DNA from: Archivesica marissinica
Lineage: Eukaryota; Mollusca; Bivalvia; Venerida; Vesicomyidae
Reading direction: 5' to 3'
NCBI GenBank assembly: GCA_014843695.1
Contig: CM026400.1
Location: 31,229,225-31,293,224 of the forward strand
Length of the DNA stretch: 64,000 nucleotides
A program made the translations under genes and the position numbers. The notes under the pieces are model-generated. The model was not told where the DNA came from. It made no database searches and worked only from the letters and a program-made list of their open reading frames with translations. Within the stretch, counting starts at the first letter, position 1; each line of letters starts with the position of its first letter. Of this stretch, positions 10,619-23,309 are shown piece by piece.

Positions 10619-11479
10619 TTTTATATATATACCCTCGAGTTTCCGGTTTCCGTTATGATAAGAAATGATCGGCATTCAACAAAACGAATCTTAAAACTAC
10701 ATAGTTTCTAAATGTATGATGTAAATAAAGTAACGTTCCTCTTTTATTCCAAAGAATTAGAAATGAATATGACTACGTAAATAACAACGGGCGCTGTCAT
10801 TTTTACCATGACCCGAAACCGACATCTATGGTGACTGGTACCGGAGTTTTCGTGACCTTTCAGAAAATCAATTTTGCGTAACATCGAATGGGTGTAAATA
10901 TAAAATGAACACGTTTTATAAAGCATAATGATAATTTCTATTATTTTGATGAATATTTCTTTTCACAGTGAACACTTTCACAGTTTAACAAGCATTTTCA
11001 CATGTGGACACCTGAATTCATCACCTAATCTTGTAAACCTGACTTTTGAACAGTAAATGAGGTGGGTCCAATGGTCACACTGTGCCCATTTGTAAGGGCT
11101 GTTGATGAATATTTCCTGTACTTTCGCTTTGTAGGTGGTGGACTGCCATAAACCTAAAACTAAATTAAAAACTATTCCTTTAAGTACACTATACTACAGG
11201 ACACATCGCTTAGTTGATGACAGTAACACTGTATGGACCTCAAAACAATATAAGAGATGTCTCCAAAACTATCTCCCCTTACACTAATTAAAATTGTAAC
11301 CCAGTCTATATTGACCTTCACATTAAATGACAGATAGGTAAACAAATCAGACGACGCAAAACAAAACTGGAAATGGTCAATATTTTGCAGTAAATCAAAT
11401 GGACAAATGGTGATGCAATATTGCATTATGAAAGATAGCATGTTTGATACCAATGCAAGGAAAATAACCGTTTACTTAC

Positions 11480-11503
11480 GCCTACAAGGATTATACGGCG
11501 CAT
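11480..11503 (-). CDS. Tentative first coding exon of the Dok/IRS-like gene
   Basis: An ATG in context AACAATG opens eight codons (MRRIILVG) and runs straight into a strong donor, GGC|GTAAGT, in phase 0. The PH exon at 7060-7216 enters in phase 0, so joining gives MRRIILVG followed by DYLYRF. That is a plausible N-terminus, because family members start their PH domain within about 10 residues of the first Met. The exon is tiny and no promoter is visible, so chance cannot be excluded. If it is correct, the coding sequence in this window totals 227 codons. Confidence 0.35.
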
Positions 11504-11647
11504 TGTTGTTGCCAAATATATATGGAAAATGACCTTTGACACTATCTATTCCTGATTGGTAACATCAGAAAACACTGATCGCGCGCAGTATTGTAAATAT
11601 TTACGGGGTAACGAAAATGAAGGTATCACGATTTGAGGACACTAGAG

Positions 11648-11880
11648 GATACATCTCCACATAAACCGTTCATTACCAATACATCTCCACATAACACGTT
11701 CATTACCAATACATCTCCACATAACACGTTCATTACCAATACATCTCCACATAAACCGTTCATTACCAATACATCTCCACATAAACCGTTCATTACCAAT
11801 ACATCTCCACATAAACCGTTCATTACCAATACATCTCCACATAAACCGTTCATTACCAATACATCTCCATATAGACCGTT
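11648..11880. repeat. 30-bp minisatellite, second block
   Basis: The same unit as 9838-10618, about 8 nearly perfect copies, 1.03 kb away. The intervening DNA contains the tentative first exon. Confidence 0.9.
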
Positions 11881-11887
11881 CATTAAG

Positions 11888-11962
11888 AGCAGTGTTGTGA
11901 TGATGATGATTGAGTTTATTTAACCCTCGCCGCCGGTAAACCATATGGGCGAGCAGTGTTGT
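11888..11962. repeat. SINE-tail-like fragment
   Basis: ATGATGATTGAGTTTATTTA, then CCGCCGGTAAACCATATGGG, matches 63552-63600. Reversed, it resembles the CATATGGGCAACCGG tail of SINE B. Confidence 0.5.
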
Positions 11963-12519
11963 CACAACAGATGCACCTTAAATGTCAAACTAAGTGACTC
12001 AAACCTGAATAACAAAATTCTTTGCCTGCTTCCGGGACGAAATAATGATGTTTTTGGCAAAGATCTAGCACATCTTTGAAATATTTTAACTAAATCAGAT
12101 AGGATATACTTTATTAACATTCACGGTAATGGTTGTTTCCAGTGACTTGTAGGAATATTGACACAATAAACAAAAATAATTACAACCTCATAAATTGTTT
12201 CTCCGATGAAAGCCATCTTGTATCTTGTATTGGCTCAGTTCGATAATACTACACCAATTTGACAGTGATAATATTTGGGATCCGGTACGGGACAGTACTG
12301 TTTGGAGAAATGTAAGCGTAGTGAAGTGGAGTAGCTGAATACATTTTTAGAGGAGAACTTTTAGTTTTATTTAATTTAATACTAATAAGGGTTTCTACTA
12401 CTGCACAATGTAACGAATGTTGATATTTGACTCTTCCAAGCCCAGGACTATGTGTTTAACCTAGTTTTAGTTGCAACACTGTACATATTGTGTAAATATA
12501 TGAAACTTCACGTCGGCCG
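11963..12519. other. Nothing recognised
   Basis: Unannotated sequence between the second 30-bp array and the LINE. No supported exon or repeat. Confidence 0.4.
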
Positions 12520-12596
12520 GCGAATCTGAATGCAGGCGCCATCTTGAATTTTTGGAGAAAATATTGAAAGTGTGGAACTGTTCCTGATTTTAACAG

Positions 12597-15217
12597 ATGT
12601 TCTTACTTATACTTACCCTAGCAGCTTACCATTGTGACTATTCCCATCTCTATAAACCATGTCTACGTCCAAGGAACTTGTACCTTCGGCCAGACCTAAG
12701 AGGAACGTCTCTCTCGCCTACCTACATACGTGCCCCTATAGACAGTCAGAGTACACTAGAGTTGAATTCCTCCACTTCCACTCACACCAACTTGACCAAG
12801 CCCGTCAATAAAAACTATAACCTGGATAAAACAAAAACATTAGAAAAAAAGTCTGATGGATGTAGAAAATAGCACATGAAATGTGAAATGAAGGCGGGGC
12901 GGAATCTGGTTCTAGAATTCAGCACAGCAGCATATGAAATGGCGAAGTACTGTATAGATGGAATGTTAAAAAGAGACAATTCTACATTTTGTGTTGACTC
13001 GAGGCATTCAGTAGAAAATCAAGGTATCACGGTTGACACCTGTATCAAGGTATTCAATAGAAAATCAGATGGAACAAGAGGTAAACTGAATAAGTTTGTT
13101 ATCAACTTTTACCATACCACTTCACAAATCGTTGTTAATGGAAGCCGCACAGACCAATTTGTCAGCGATATATTCCCGGAACTGTGCGACGAATTGAGGT
13201 CGCGCAGCGTCACCTTATCCTCACTGAACAGCGACATTATTGCCGCCATGAACAGTAATACTGTAATACATAATAATACTAATAGTCACAGCATCAAATC
13301 GCATTCTGTAGACAATACTGACCCAAGTGAAGACGTGGCCACCACCAACCTGCATGATATCAACATCGAAGATGGAGCCTGCGCACCAAAGGAATACATA
13401 TATCCAATATGCGATAAAACTGCAGGGGAAAACACAGTCAAATGCGGGGAATGCAGTGAATGGTACCACTTTGGTTGTGTTAATGTGAATGGAGAGGTGG
13501 TCACGAAGTTATCTGGTGTTGACTTTGTATGCAGTCTATGTAATGACAATCTCCTCTATAATATAGACAGTTCCAATACTGATCAGGATTGTAGTAATTC
13601 ATACAATTTTACTGGCCTACAGGCAAACGTAGTATCGTCTCAGCTACCCATCACTGATTCAATGGACTCCATACCGCAATCGCCCACTACTAGCTGTATT
13701 TCACCAGTCGGCGCCCAACTCTCAGAGGCCCGTATCTGTAATAGACGAACCAAACACGCAGTGTAAAGTGATATACACTTCTGAAACGAACTTGCCTAGC
13801 AGCAGTATGACCAGTACTGCTGCCACAACATCTAATTCACACTCTCAGGGAAACGACAGTCGATTATTGTCAGCAAAGATGCGAAAAACACAAGCGAAAC
13901 CCAAATCAAGTCATGATAATGCAGAAAAGGCCTACATCATGCAACTAGAAAGTGAAATAGCCCATCTGAAATCAACGCTTAACTTATCAAAGAAAGTAGC
14001 GGAACTTAGAAGTAAGACTGAACCGCGTACTATTTGCTCTGAATCTGAAATCCTGCTGCCACCAAGCTTGCATGCACAATCTACGTCTACCGATCAGCCA
14101 CATGGACAATACGCTAATACTTCTTCAGGTACCAGCAATAATATGCCATCCAACCACAGCTGCTGCCAATCTACTGAACAGAAGTTGATTGAACTAAGGG
14201 TTAGGCAGATCGAATCTCAGATGATGCAACATATGTACTTTATGCATGCACAGCAAACACAACTGGCACTACAGTTTCAGTCATTACATACTAGTACGCA
14301 TTCCTTGATTAACGCCAATTTCGGTGCTCATAGCTCCGTGCCTCAACCTCGCGCAAATCCACTAGCTTACCATCAATATCCACAACCACATGTATTTGGT
14401 CAAGTGCACGGTATGCAACAGCATGTACACGCACCTATGCAGCACTTTACTGAGAGGGGTCCCGTTATAAACCCTCGCTTTAATATGCACCAAGGTCAAG
14501 GCCAGCACTTTGTGCCTTTCAATCCTCAATATGCCCCCAGTGTGGCTATGGGTAATATTCCTTTAATACACCAACATAGCATACCACAAACTATGCCACC
14601 ACAGGAGCGTACTCAAGGACATATGCACTCAATGCCTCAGTAGGGTCCGCCACGACCACATACAATGGCGCATACACACCCACCCCCCTCCTGTTAGGAC
14701 AGTGCCACCTGTTCAGACAGACCGTCACCAATCAGCGGCTATCAGCAACCACAACATCCCAGTGAACATACCGCATACTCTTAGGCATCGTCATATGAGT
14801 GGTGAAAACACTACAGGAATATGGCATAGCACACAGAGACATTGTGAAGAAAAGGTCGGAAAGGGCAACTCTACAAAGGCTAACCCGCATACTATACCTG
14901 AACACGGCGCCGACTCTCAAAGTCCACAGCCAAGTCTTCTGGCGGAAATCCCGTCAGATCAGAGATCAAATAGTGGGCCTATTGAACCACCAAATAGCGC
15001 TGACTCTAGATCCAGTGATGTGCCCCCACTGAACAATAGTGTTATTCATATTAATGACGATGAAAATTCATGTGAACAATTTCATGTGAATTCAGGAGAA
15101 TCGAAATCACCGGCCACTGACAGTAACAAAGCTGCAGTCCGTTTTTTGGAAATCCCCTCTGTGAAACACAATCCTCCGGACTCGATTCTACTAGAGGAAA
15201 TTGTGACGAGATTATAG
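12597..15217 (+). pseudogene. LINE ORF1 remnant: PHD finger, coiled coil and Q/H-rich region
   Basis: Three open stretches (12876-13766, 13768-14643, 14702-15217) belong to one former ORF1. A one-base frameshift lies near 13730, because the second frame reads on as PVSVIDEPNTQCKV across the first stop. A PHD finger at 13400-13545 reads KCGECSEWYHFGCVNV, then FVCSLC. Its first zinc ligand is Tyr (YPIC) instead of Cys. Next comes a helix AYIMQLESEIAHLKSTLNLS typical of ORF1 trimerisation, then a Gln/His/Pro-rich tail. ORF1 proteins of this kind bind the element's RNA. Confidence 0.72.
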
Positions 15218-15559
15218 GCATAGCAACTGTGAACATTGAAGGCACCAAGTCAAACATTTTATTTCTTAAGCAACTACATGTAGGTGAATCCAATGATATA
15301 CTATGCATACAAGAACACTGGTTATTTGAATGTCAGAAACATGAACTAGAAAATATTCTCCCACATAAGGATTTCTATATTAGATGCAGTGACACATACG
15401 ACAACCTCACAGGGGATAGGCTACCAAGAGGAAAAGCAGGAGTGGCTATTGCATGGCCGAAAGAATGGGCAAGTAAGGTCAACAAACTAGACTGTGGTAA
15501 TGAAAGAGTGATTGCAATAGAAATATATCGACGGTGCCGAATCAAAATGTCGTATAACT
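15218..15559 (+). pseudogene. LINE endonuclease, N-terminal part
   Basis: Reading from 15218 (GIATVNIEGTKSNILFLKQL) gives the start of an exonuclease-endonuclease-phosphatase domain. NIEG is the first Asn motif, QEHWLF carries the catalytic Glu, and GKAGVAIAWP is a core strand. It breaks off after GAESKC, where a 4.27-kb insertion begins. In an active LINE this domain nicks the target DNA. Confidence 0.75.
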
Positions 15560-16302
15560 TGTTCCGTTTCAAAAAAAGATTTTTCAGAAAATACAATTAT
15601 TTTTTTTGGTCAATAAATTAACAATCAATACCAAATTAAGCAGACACATCAATATCAGCAAATGCGTTGACACGGAGATATTGCTTTGGAAAATAGTAAC
15701 GGTTTACAGCGAAAATTGGCAACATAAACATTATACGACATTTTGATTTGGTGAAAACAGTTTCCAATCTTACATTTTACGACATTTTGCATTTGTATTG
15801 AAAACACAAAGATATTAATTTGTTTAATATTAACCGTTTATTGAAAGAAAAGAACTGCAAAACAAAATTAATATTGAACAGTACTACACAGAGTTAACGC
15901 TACTTGCAACGTGAAACCGTGGAACACACTAAACATTCTATAAAATTGAATATTATCCAGCTCTCTAACAATAGAACGATTAAACACATTTGATTGCCAA
16001 TAAGTCCCTATCATTATCAGCAATTGAGCCATTGACCAACTACGGTGTACTCTACGGTCAAGTAGGGCCAATTACGTTGAAAACTACCTTTACAATCGGG
16101 ACCTGGGTTGTTCCAAGCTCACCGTAGAGATAGTTTGAACATGTTTAGGCTAAACATGGTCAAATCATGGGTTTCATGAAGTTCAAACTACGTTAAGTAT
16201 AACTATATACATGTGCGTTGTACTACGGTTAACTGCACGGTTAACTCTGTCAACTACGGTCTACTAGTGGTGACTACGGTCCAACACTTGCCTACGGGGC
16301 CA

Positions 16303-17727
16303 TTACGCATATTTTAGACTATCGTAATAACCATGGTACTCTCTAGGAATGACACTTTTGAGCTCCTGGAGGTGCTTGTACTTGCTACCTTTAATTGGTA
16401 GTCTTACTGTGTGCAGCCGCCCAGCAGTATCCTCAGGCTTCGGACTATCTCGCTTGGCTCGTCGAGGTAAATCCTGTTCAACTTCATCGAAGTTCAGTTG
16501 TACTTGAATGCCTTCCCCTTTCAAATAATGAAGGCAACGAATGTCATATACCATCGGATCGCCTGCCTTCGTTCCTGGTCTAATGCTGGTGTAGTAGTTC
16601 AACTTAGAAACGTCTTTGAAAAAGTCATAGCTGAGGTATTTGACTCGTATGACTTTGTCAGCCTAGCAGCGATTATCTTGCTGACATAACACACTGGACT
16701 ATACATCGGCTGATCCTTAATTTTGCGTTCTATTGTGGCATGTACGCTGTCCACCTCCATTTGGGTATGACCCTTTTCTAACAACTTTTGCACAATTAGG
16801 ATATTCCTATCTTTGGATAGTTTAGTAAGGCGTGGCTAACACTACGTTCCTATTTTGATAGTTACATCCATCACTATACACAATAACCCTTTCGACAGAT
16901 GTAGGCAGGTTATTAATATAGTCAGTCAAGCAACTGGCAAACGAATTTGCTGATAGGTCCCCGTCACTCTTAGTCCAAAAGTAACAACTTACATCTTTAG
17001 TGACGACATCATATACCGTGTAGTTATGACACGCAAGCTTGGTCTTGTAATAAAGCGCACTGGCCTTTAGCATTGGCGCTAATAATACTGCCTGCATATA
17101 AACTGTAATAAGTTTTACTGTTGGGTTATCTTCTGCATGTAGTTTATCCTTAGCCTTTGATTCTCGAGTTTTGTCTTTACGCTTTATATGTGCACTATAT
17201 ATATATTCTGTTATATTTCCAGCCTCGAAACTTACGCAAGTGTCACATTGATCTTTGCGGGTCTTGAATAAGGACAGGTTCATATCATTGAACACTTCAT
17301 AACACTTTGTCTTGCTGACTGAACGCTTGTCATGTTCAGCACAATACTCTTTGTATACACTGTGAAGCTCGGCCATTGATCCAAAGACAGGTTCTATGTA
17401 TTCCTTTTTGCTTTCGGATCTGCAGTAGTGAGATGGTACCTTTGGTAGGCTTTATAGATATTCTCTAGCTGTGAGTTCATTTGCAGAAGGATGCTTCTTT
17501 TTCTTCTCGTTTTCGCATCTAATTGGAATACCCGTTCTTCCATCTACCCTTTTCACCCATTGGTATACTGACTTCTCCCCTATACCTAGTGTAGACAGAA
17601 ACATGTTCTTGCACACTCTCATGGACACTCCGTGATGCATAAGACTAAATCTAAATGTTAAGTTTCTTTTGCTAGTGTCAGATTTCTTTGGACACTCTTG
17701 TTTGTCAGTATGTTCGCACACGTACAT
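16303..17727 (-). pseudogene. DDE-like transposase remnant
   Basis: Minus-strand fragments read in order: RNLTFRFSLMHHGVSMRVCK, FLSTLGIGEKSVYQWVK, VPSHYCRSESKKEYIEP, SVYKEYCAEH, DQCDTC, CYFWTKSDGDLSANSFASCL, VERVIVYSDGCNYQNRNVVL, LEKGHTQMEVDSVHATIERK. I recognise this set (FL-x-TLGI, SHYCR, D-x-C-x-x-C, SDGCxxQN, GHTxxExDSxH) from a widespread, mostly uncharacterised animal family. The two Asp-bearing strands and the final Glu/His helix look like an RNase-H-fold DDE core. Frameshifts fall near 16820 and 16600, and there are stops between pieces. I cannot place it in a named superfamily. Confidence 0.6.
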
Positions 17728-19150
17728 TTTCTTCTAATCCCATGACATATTTCGCCAGAACGAATCAAAAAGTAACGTCCTATCTTCTTCTGAGGACTCA
17801 TCGCATTGATTGCGACGTTAATAACGTTTTGAACAACCTCGTTCAGTGAGTATACGTTCCGGTTTAACTTTCTTGTTTCCATTAGTATCTTTCATTAAAC
17901 TGTTTCATATACTGTTTGCCTACCATTCTATAGGTTTTGTTCGTTGTGCGTTTGTTTATGCCTTTCTGTCTCTTATTCTGACCAACATCCATAACCTGAT
18001 CTACTTCTTCCACAGGATCAATGATATCTATATTTCCATCGTCTGATTGTACTACATTGGGAGCATCTAGTAAATGGTCGACGTTGTCTAGGTCGCCATT
18101 ATCAGTTATTACATCGGAACCGTTAACATTTCTTATTACAGGAACTTGATTCTGGTTGGTAAGTGCATCGACTGCATGTTCGTTTTGGGCTTTCGTATAC
18201 ATCAAGTTCATCAACTGTATGTACCAGTACACTATGCGGATCTGTATCAGCACAGGATATTGCTACGGTTTCTAGACCTTCATTGTCACAATCTCGTGTA
18301 GTTTGTAGTGGTACATGAACAATAGTGCTGTTGGGGTTCTCAGTCGTAAGCTTTGTGCAGCCTGCCTGTACCATGGCAATCTGGTTACTTGTTTCTGGCA
18401 CCTGCGCTTGGGAAGAGACAGTTCTGTTCTGAAGATGTTCGACCTTGTTTTTCTTGTTCCTTTCGACATCGATATTCTCCTGAGATTCTTCTGTCCTCTT
18501 CCGGTTAATGTCAACTTTGTTACTTTGGTTAGTTACAGTTTTCTTCCCCACAAGATTGTTGACCACACAATGATTTTTGTTAATGTTCTTTGATTGACAT
18601 ATGCTTTTCCATAGACCTTTCTTGACGAAATATCTACGTCGTTGTTCGTACAAGGTATCGTCATCAGTGTCGCTGCTACTTGCACACCGTTTACGTTTAC
18701 TTGGAGCCCAATCCGGATCAACGTTTGAATCATCTGATAGACCTTCGATATCACTTTCAATTTCTTTAGGTATGTAAGTATTGTCTTTACTCCTATTGTC
18801 GCTACAACTTGTATTCGTCTGGCCGCGCAAGTTTGCATTCAGTGACATCTGCAGGATCCTTTTCCCTCTGGAAAACATAGTGTTGTTGGGATTTAGTCGC
18901 ACCGGTAGCTGCCACATACCACCAACAAATTTCACACAAATAGAAGTCTTCAAAATCGGACTATATGGCATGTTTGTGAATGTTGTCCACACATTGAAGA
19001 TGATACGCTCTTTGACATCCTTTGCAGAATAACAAGACCTTACCACCTGCGTCGTATAAAAGGACGTTGTCCGTCGAAACTAGTTGTTCTAACAACGTGT
19101 AGAGTTCTCAGCCTTTTTGTCACAAATAAAACATGTCCATTCCAGATCAG
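17728..19150 (-). pseudogene. N-terminal PHD finger and acidic linker of the inserted element
   Basis: Combining frames on the minus strand gives CFICDKKAENST, VLLFCKGCQRAYHLQC, then FEDFYLCEIC. Together these supply the C4HC3 ligands of a PHD finger (about 18930-19140). A long acidic, Ser/Asp-rich linker follows (DIEGLSDDSNVDPDWAPSKR, SSSDTDDDTLYEQRRR), with a basic patch that could be a nuclear signal. At least two frameshifts break it. It precedes the transposase-like remnant in the same orientation, so I infer one former gene. Confidence 0.55.
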
Positions 19151-19869
19151 CGTCGGTATCCTGAAACCGCAAGAAAGAGGCAATATGAAAAGAAATGACT
19201 TTACTCCTTTAGAATAGCATCACATTCGAGGGCAGAACGGGCAACATGAGCGACTCCGACTGTTCCCGCTGATGTGTTGTATTATAAAACCTCGTATAAA
19301 TTTTAACTTCAACATGCTGCGAATCCATATCTTATTTTGATGCATCTTCCATGAACAATCTGTTAATTACACCTATCGATCAGTGCATAAGCATAACTCA
19401 CCCGCATTACAACGAAAACATGACTGTTTTTATGAGTCTAGAATTTATTAAAAACAAATCCACTTATGATTTTGTATTTAAGGATACTATTAACAGAATT
19501 TAAAGGGACTTGCATAGGAAATATGGTTAATAAATACATAAATTACAAGTATATTAAAACTTACCATTGCTTGATCACATCATGTCTAGTCGCAGTATTC
19601 GGATTTGAGTTTTCCCGGCAAAACTAGAAATTATACGACTTTTTGATTTTAACTTTACCGCGTTTTAATGGCCAATAGTAAAACGTATAATTTATACGAC
19701 CTTTTGCCTTTACACAATCGGACCAATCAGTCAAGTGCAAAATGTCACATGCCCAGTTCAAAATGTTATAGTCATCCAATAGCAATGGGACCAAGAGCAA
19801 AAGGCGCGAAATTTAAAAATAAATCCGTATAACTGAAAAACATGTTACGGTTAAAAAGACCTACCTACA

Positions 19870-20250
19870 AACTATTCTACCACGGAATCGTATTCTGATT
19901 ATCGCGAGTGTCTAGACGTTCCTCACGATATATTGACACAGTTTTGCTCCAGTCATAAGGTAGTTCTCGCCGGCAACTTCAATGGTACATTACTTCCACC
20001 GCGGCCCTACAACAGACACGATACTCTGATAGCTCAGTTCATTGCAGAGCATAGCCTACATGTGTCATTGAATACAGACAAACCTACATTCGTGCATCAC
20101 TCTGGGGCATCCATGTCGCAAATTGACTACATAGTTAGTAGTGAGGACAGTTAATTAGTGTCAGAATGTACTATCATAGAAGGAGCTGGACTTAACCTGT
20201 CAAGTCACCGCGCATTACAGTCCAAAATAGGCACCCATATTGACATTACT
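19870..20250 (+). pseudogene. LINE endonuclease, C-terminal part
   Basis: The endonuclease resumes after the insertion with TNYSTTESYSDYRECLD, then KVVLAGNFNGTL, PTFVHHSG, SQIDYI and LSSHRAL. The catalytic GDFN motif reads GNFN and the final SDHR motif reads SSHR. Two active-site aspartates are therefore lost. There is one in-frame stop at 20152-20154. Confidence 0.75.
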
Positions 20251-22842
20251 AAAGTGAAGAACAGGGGCAAGTCGAGGTCTGTTCGGAAATTTCTGTGGAA
20301 GAATATGAACCAGGAGAGATACGAGTGTGAATTATCAAAGGAACTAGAAACGTTGCCGTCCCTAGCGCTACAAACAGTCGACGATAAAGTCAGCTTCTTG
20401 AATAGTGCGTTAGATCACGCTACAAAAGTCGCGGTGCCCACTAAGATAATAAAATTGAAAGGTCCATCTTGGAAAGCCTCCCCGCAGGTTATGCAACTAC
20501 TGAAACAGTCAAAAACCAAATATAGGCAATGGGCTGATAGCGGAAGAAATGATAGTAAATTACAAAGTGAAAAAATACAAGCACAGAGACAGCTCCGACG
20601 ATAAATTAGACAGGAACATTTTATGGACCGTCAGAGTTTCTACGCTGAAATTATGGAAACCCAGTCCAGCGAACTATTTTATAGATTAATTAATCGAAAT
20701 AGAAATGGTAGAGCTAACTCCACAGCGTGTATACACATGAATGGGGACGTTTTTTACTCATCGAGCGGACAGAGGAACTGCTTCACCAAGTATATTGAAG
20801 ATCTATCCGTCCCTAAGGAGAGTGGATATGATACAGCTTTTCTAGGACTTACTAATGTGCGGGAAAGACTGATCACCATCATATGTGACAATGATTACAC
20901 AGAAATAGAACCGCTGACGGAAGTAGAAGTGAATACAGCAATAAAGCAGTTAAACTCCGGCAAAGCCGCTGATGAATTTGGACTTGTTGCAGAACAGCTT
21001 AAAGCCAGTAACAATACCTTAGTGCCATTTATAACCACCATTTTTAACCAAATTGTCTCAAACAAATCTGTACCAGAATCATTCAGAGTAGGAATTGTAA
21101 CTCCAGTTCTTAAGAAAGGGAAAGAAGCAAGTAATTTGGACAACTACAGAGGGATCACTGTGACTCCTATCCTGAGCAAACTGTTTGAATATACACTCCT
21201 GCCAAGATTGTCTGCCAATGTTAGTCAGTCATCGCTTCAGTTTGGTTTCACGGAAGGACTCTCACCACTAATGACAGCATTACTAATGTCAGAGGCTAGG
21301 GCAGAAGTGAAATGTACCACTAAACACCACTATTCCTAGTTACACTTGACAGTCGGAAAGCATTTGACGTAGTCTGTCACACCATCCTTCTTGATAAGTT
21401 ATATGAAAGTGGCATCCATCCAACACTATGGACTTTAATTAAGAATATGTACTCTGGACTATCATCACATGTGAAATGGCTCGGCGAGCTTGGACCTAGC
21501 TTCGATATCCTTCAAGAAGTCCGACAAGGTGGTGTGTTGTCAACTTTCCTATATAAGACATACATCAATAGTGTGCTGGTTGAATTGAAGAACCAAGAAC
21601 TCGGACTATCCATCGGTAATACCTATATCGGGTGTCCCACTGTTGCTGATGATGTGTGCCTGATGTCGGAATGCAAAGAGAAGCTACAGTACATGCTATA
21701 GAAAAACGGACTTGGAATGGACCCTTGGTGAAACTGAACTGACGCCCAGTGGCAAAACCACTCATCTAGGTATATTGTGCGCAGAAGCCCGGGAAAATGA
21801 AATCAATATTGAAGAAAGACTCAGTCTAGCTAGAAGAACTATGTACTCATTGATAAATACCGGATTTCACGGGTCAAACGGACTTAACCCAGCAGTATCA
21901 CTTAGGATATACCAATGCTATGTAATCCCCAGGCTTCTGTATGGTCTTGAGGTGTTGCCACTGACTTTACTGCAAACATCAATGTTAACAAGGTTCCATA
22001 TGAAAATGCTGCGGAAAGTGCAATCGCTTCCAGACCGAACTGCCACTGGAATAGTGTACCTCTTATTCGGAGCCCTGCCGGTGGAAGCAGAAATCCACAA
22101 ACGTCAGCTGAGTTTTCTGTTCAACATACTATCATGTGAAAACGAAACCATCCAAAAACTAAGCGAAAGGCAAATTGCTGTAAACCTGGACTGTCATCTG
22201 AGCTTCTACCATAGAGTTGCTGAGGTGCTACTACTATATGGACTCCCAGATATCTCTACACTGAAGGACCATCTAACAACTAAACTGAGCTGGAAAATAC
22301 AAGTAAAACAAGCTGTTAAAAGTTACTGGACTGATAAATTGAATGGTGACATTATCGATAAATCATCTCTGAAGTTATTGGCCAAAGCAGGACTGCAAAT
22401 AGGTGTAACCCACTCAATCTGGCGAACCCTATACTCGACTGTATCGGACGTAAAAAAGGGTATTACAAAAGGCCGCATGATGACGGGCACATATATGCTA
22501 CAAGCTACGAAACATAGATTTAATCAACAAACTGAAGATCCACTATGTAAATGCTGTGCAATGGAAAGTGAAGACATTGTCCACATGCTCACCACATATC
22601 CTGTTCTACACGAGGTCCGAAAAGAGGGCTTATCCAAGATGAAACACCTCGTCGCTTCATTGATAGGAGTCGATAACTGGAGGAGATACTTCACCAATAA
22701 AGTTGCCATTACAAAGCTGATTATAGACTGTACTCACTTCAGCCATATGTTCACCAACTCGGAAGATATTGACGCCATAATGAGATTGTCAACGGATCTG
22801 TGCCACAAGTTACATACCAAACGGACACTTTCGCTGCAGTGA
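20251..22842 (+). pseudogene. LINE reverse transcriptase and C-terminal domain
   Basis: Fingers: AIKQLNSGKAADEFGLVAEQ, then VTPVLKKGKE and NYRGITVTPILSKLFE. Palm motif A is TLDSRKAFDVV, the template-grip motif is VRQGGVLSTFLYKTYIN, and the catalytic box is VADD instead of YADD. Breaks: a nonsense codon at 20602, a frameshift near 21335, and a frameshift with probable short deletion near 21705, because the stretch between VADD and the thumb is too short. The C-terminal frame (21712-22842) is long and ends in a knuckle CKCCAMESEDIVHMLTTYP in which the last cysteine is Tyr. Confidence 0.8.
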
Positions 22843-23309
22843 AATATGTGCTGATCTAACTACATGTACCTATGAATACCCACCGATTTATAAACTGTCC
22901 CTGCACTGTACAAAATTCAATAGCCGTGCGTGAACTATCTACATGTACCTGTATATAGATGCATGGGTGGAGGTCTCGACGAGGTGAAGGGTTAGATTTT
23001 ATTATTAGCCTGTGATTTTTATCTACGTGTATGAGGAATGTTCCGACCAACATAATCATACTACTACAAGATGTGACCAGGGATCATCTTGGTGTTCCAT
23101 AATTGGAAGGGCATACGGAGGAAAAGAAAAATAAGAAAGAATGTGTACTGTTCTTCTTTATCTGAAGAAGGTATCTTCATTGTCACCTTGAAATAATCAC
23201 TTCTGGTTCTATGCAACGGGGCGGGGCGTACTTAATACATATTAGCGGGCGGGTGGGAATCGGGCAGACGGATAGACCAGTTTGAAAATATAATAAATTT
23301 GTTGTAATG
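22843..23309. other. LINE 3' flank
   Basis: This may hold the LINE 3' untranslated region, but no terminal repeat or poly-A tail marks its end. Confidence 0.35.

Larger units (their letters stand above)
15560..19825 (-). mobile_element. DNA-transposon-like insertion inside the LINE
   Basis: This 4,266-bp block interrupts the LINE endonuclease and carries minus-strand coding remnants. A 9-bp direct repeat, CGTATAACT, sits at 15551-15559 and 19826-19834 and may be the target-site duplication. No convincing terminal inverted repeat is seen. Subterminal direct repeats occur on the plus strand near both ends: ATTATACGAC at about 15730 and 19631, each followed 45-65 bp later by an ACGAC-TTTTGC motif. 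The LINE frame does not rejoin perfectly, so the exact borders are uncertain by about 20 bp. Confidence 0.6.
12520..22842 (+). mobile_element. Decayed CR1/L2-type LINE interrupted by a DNA transposon
   Basis: The order is: CpG-rich leader; ORF1 with PHD finger and coiled coil; AP-endonuclease; reverse transcriptase; C-terminal zinc knuckle. This is the layout of the CR1/L2 group of non-LTR retrotransposons. About 4.27 kb (15560-19825) is foreign to it. At least five frame breaks are visible, so this copy is dead. The 5' boundary is estimated from the start of the CpG-rich leader, and the 3' tail after 22842 could not be delimited. Confidence 0.8.
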
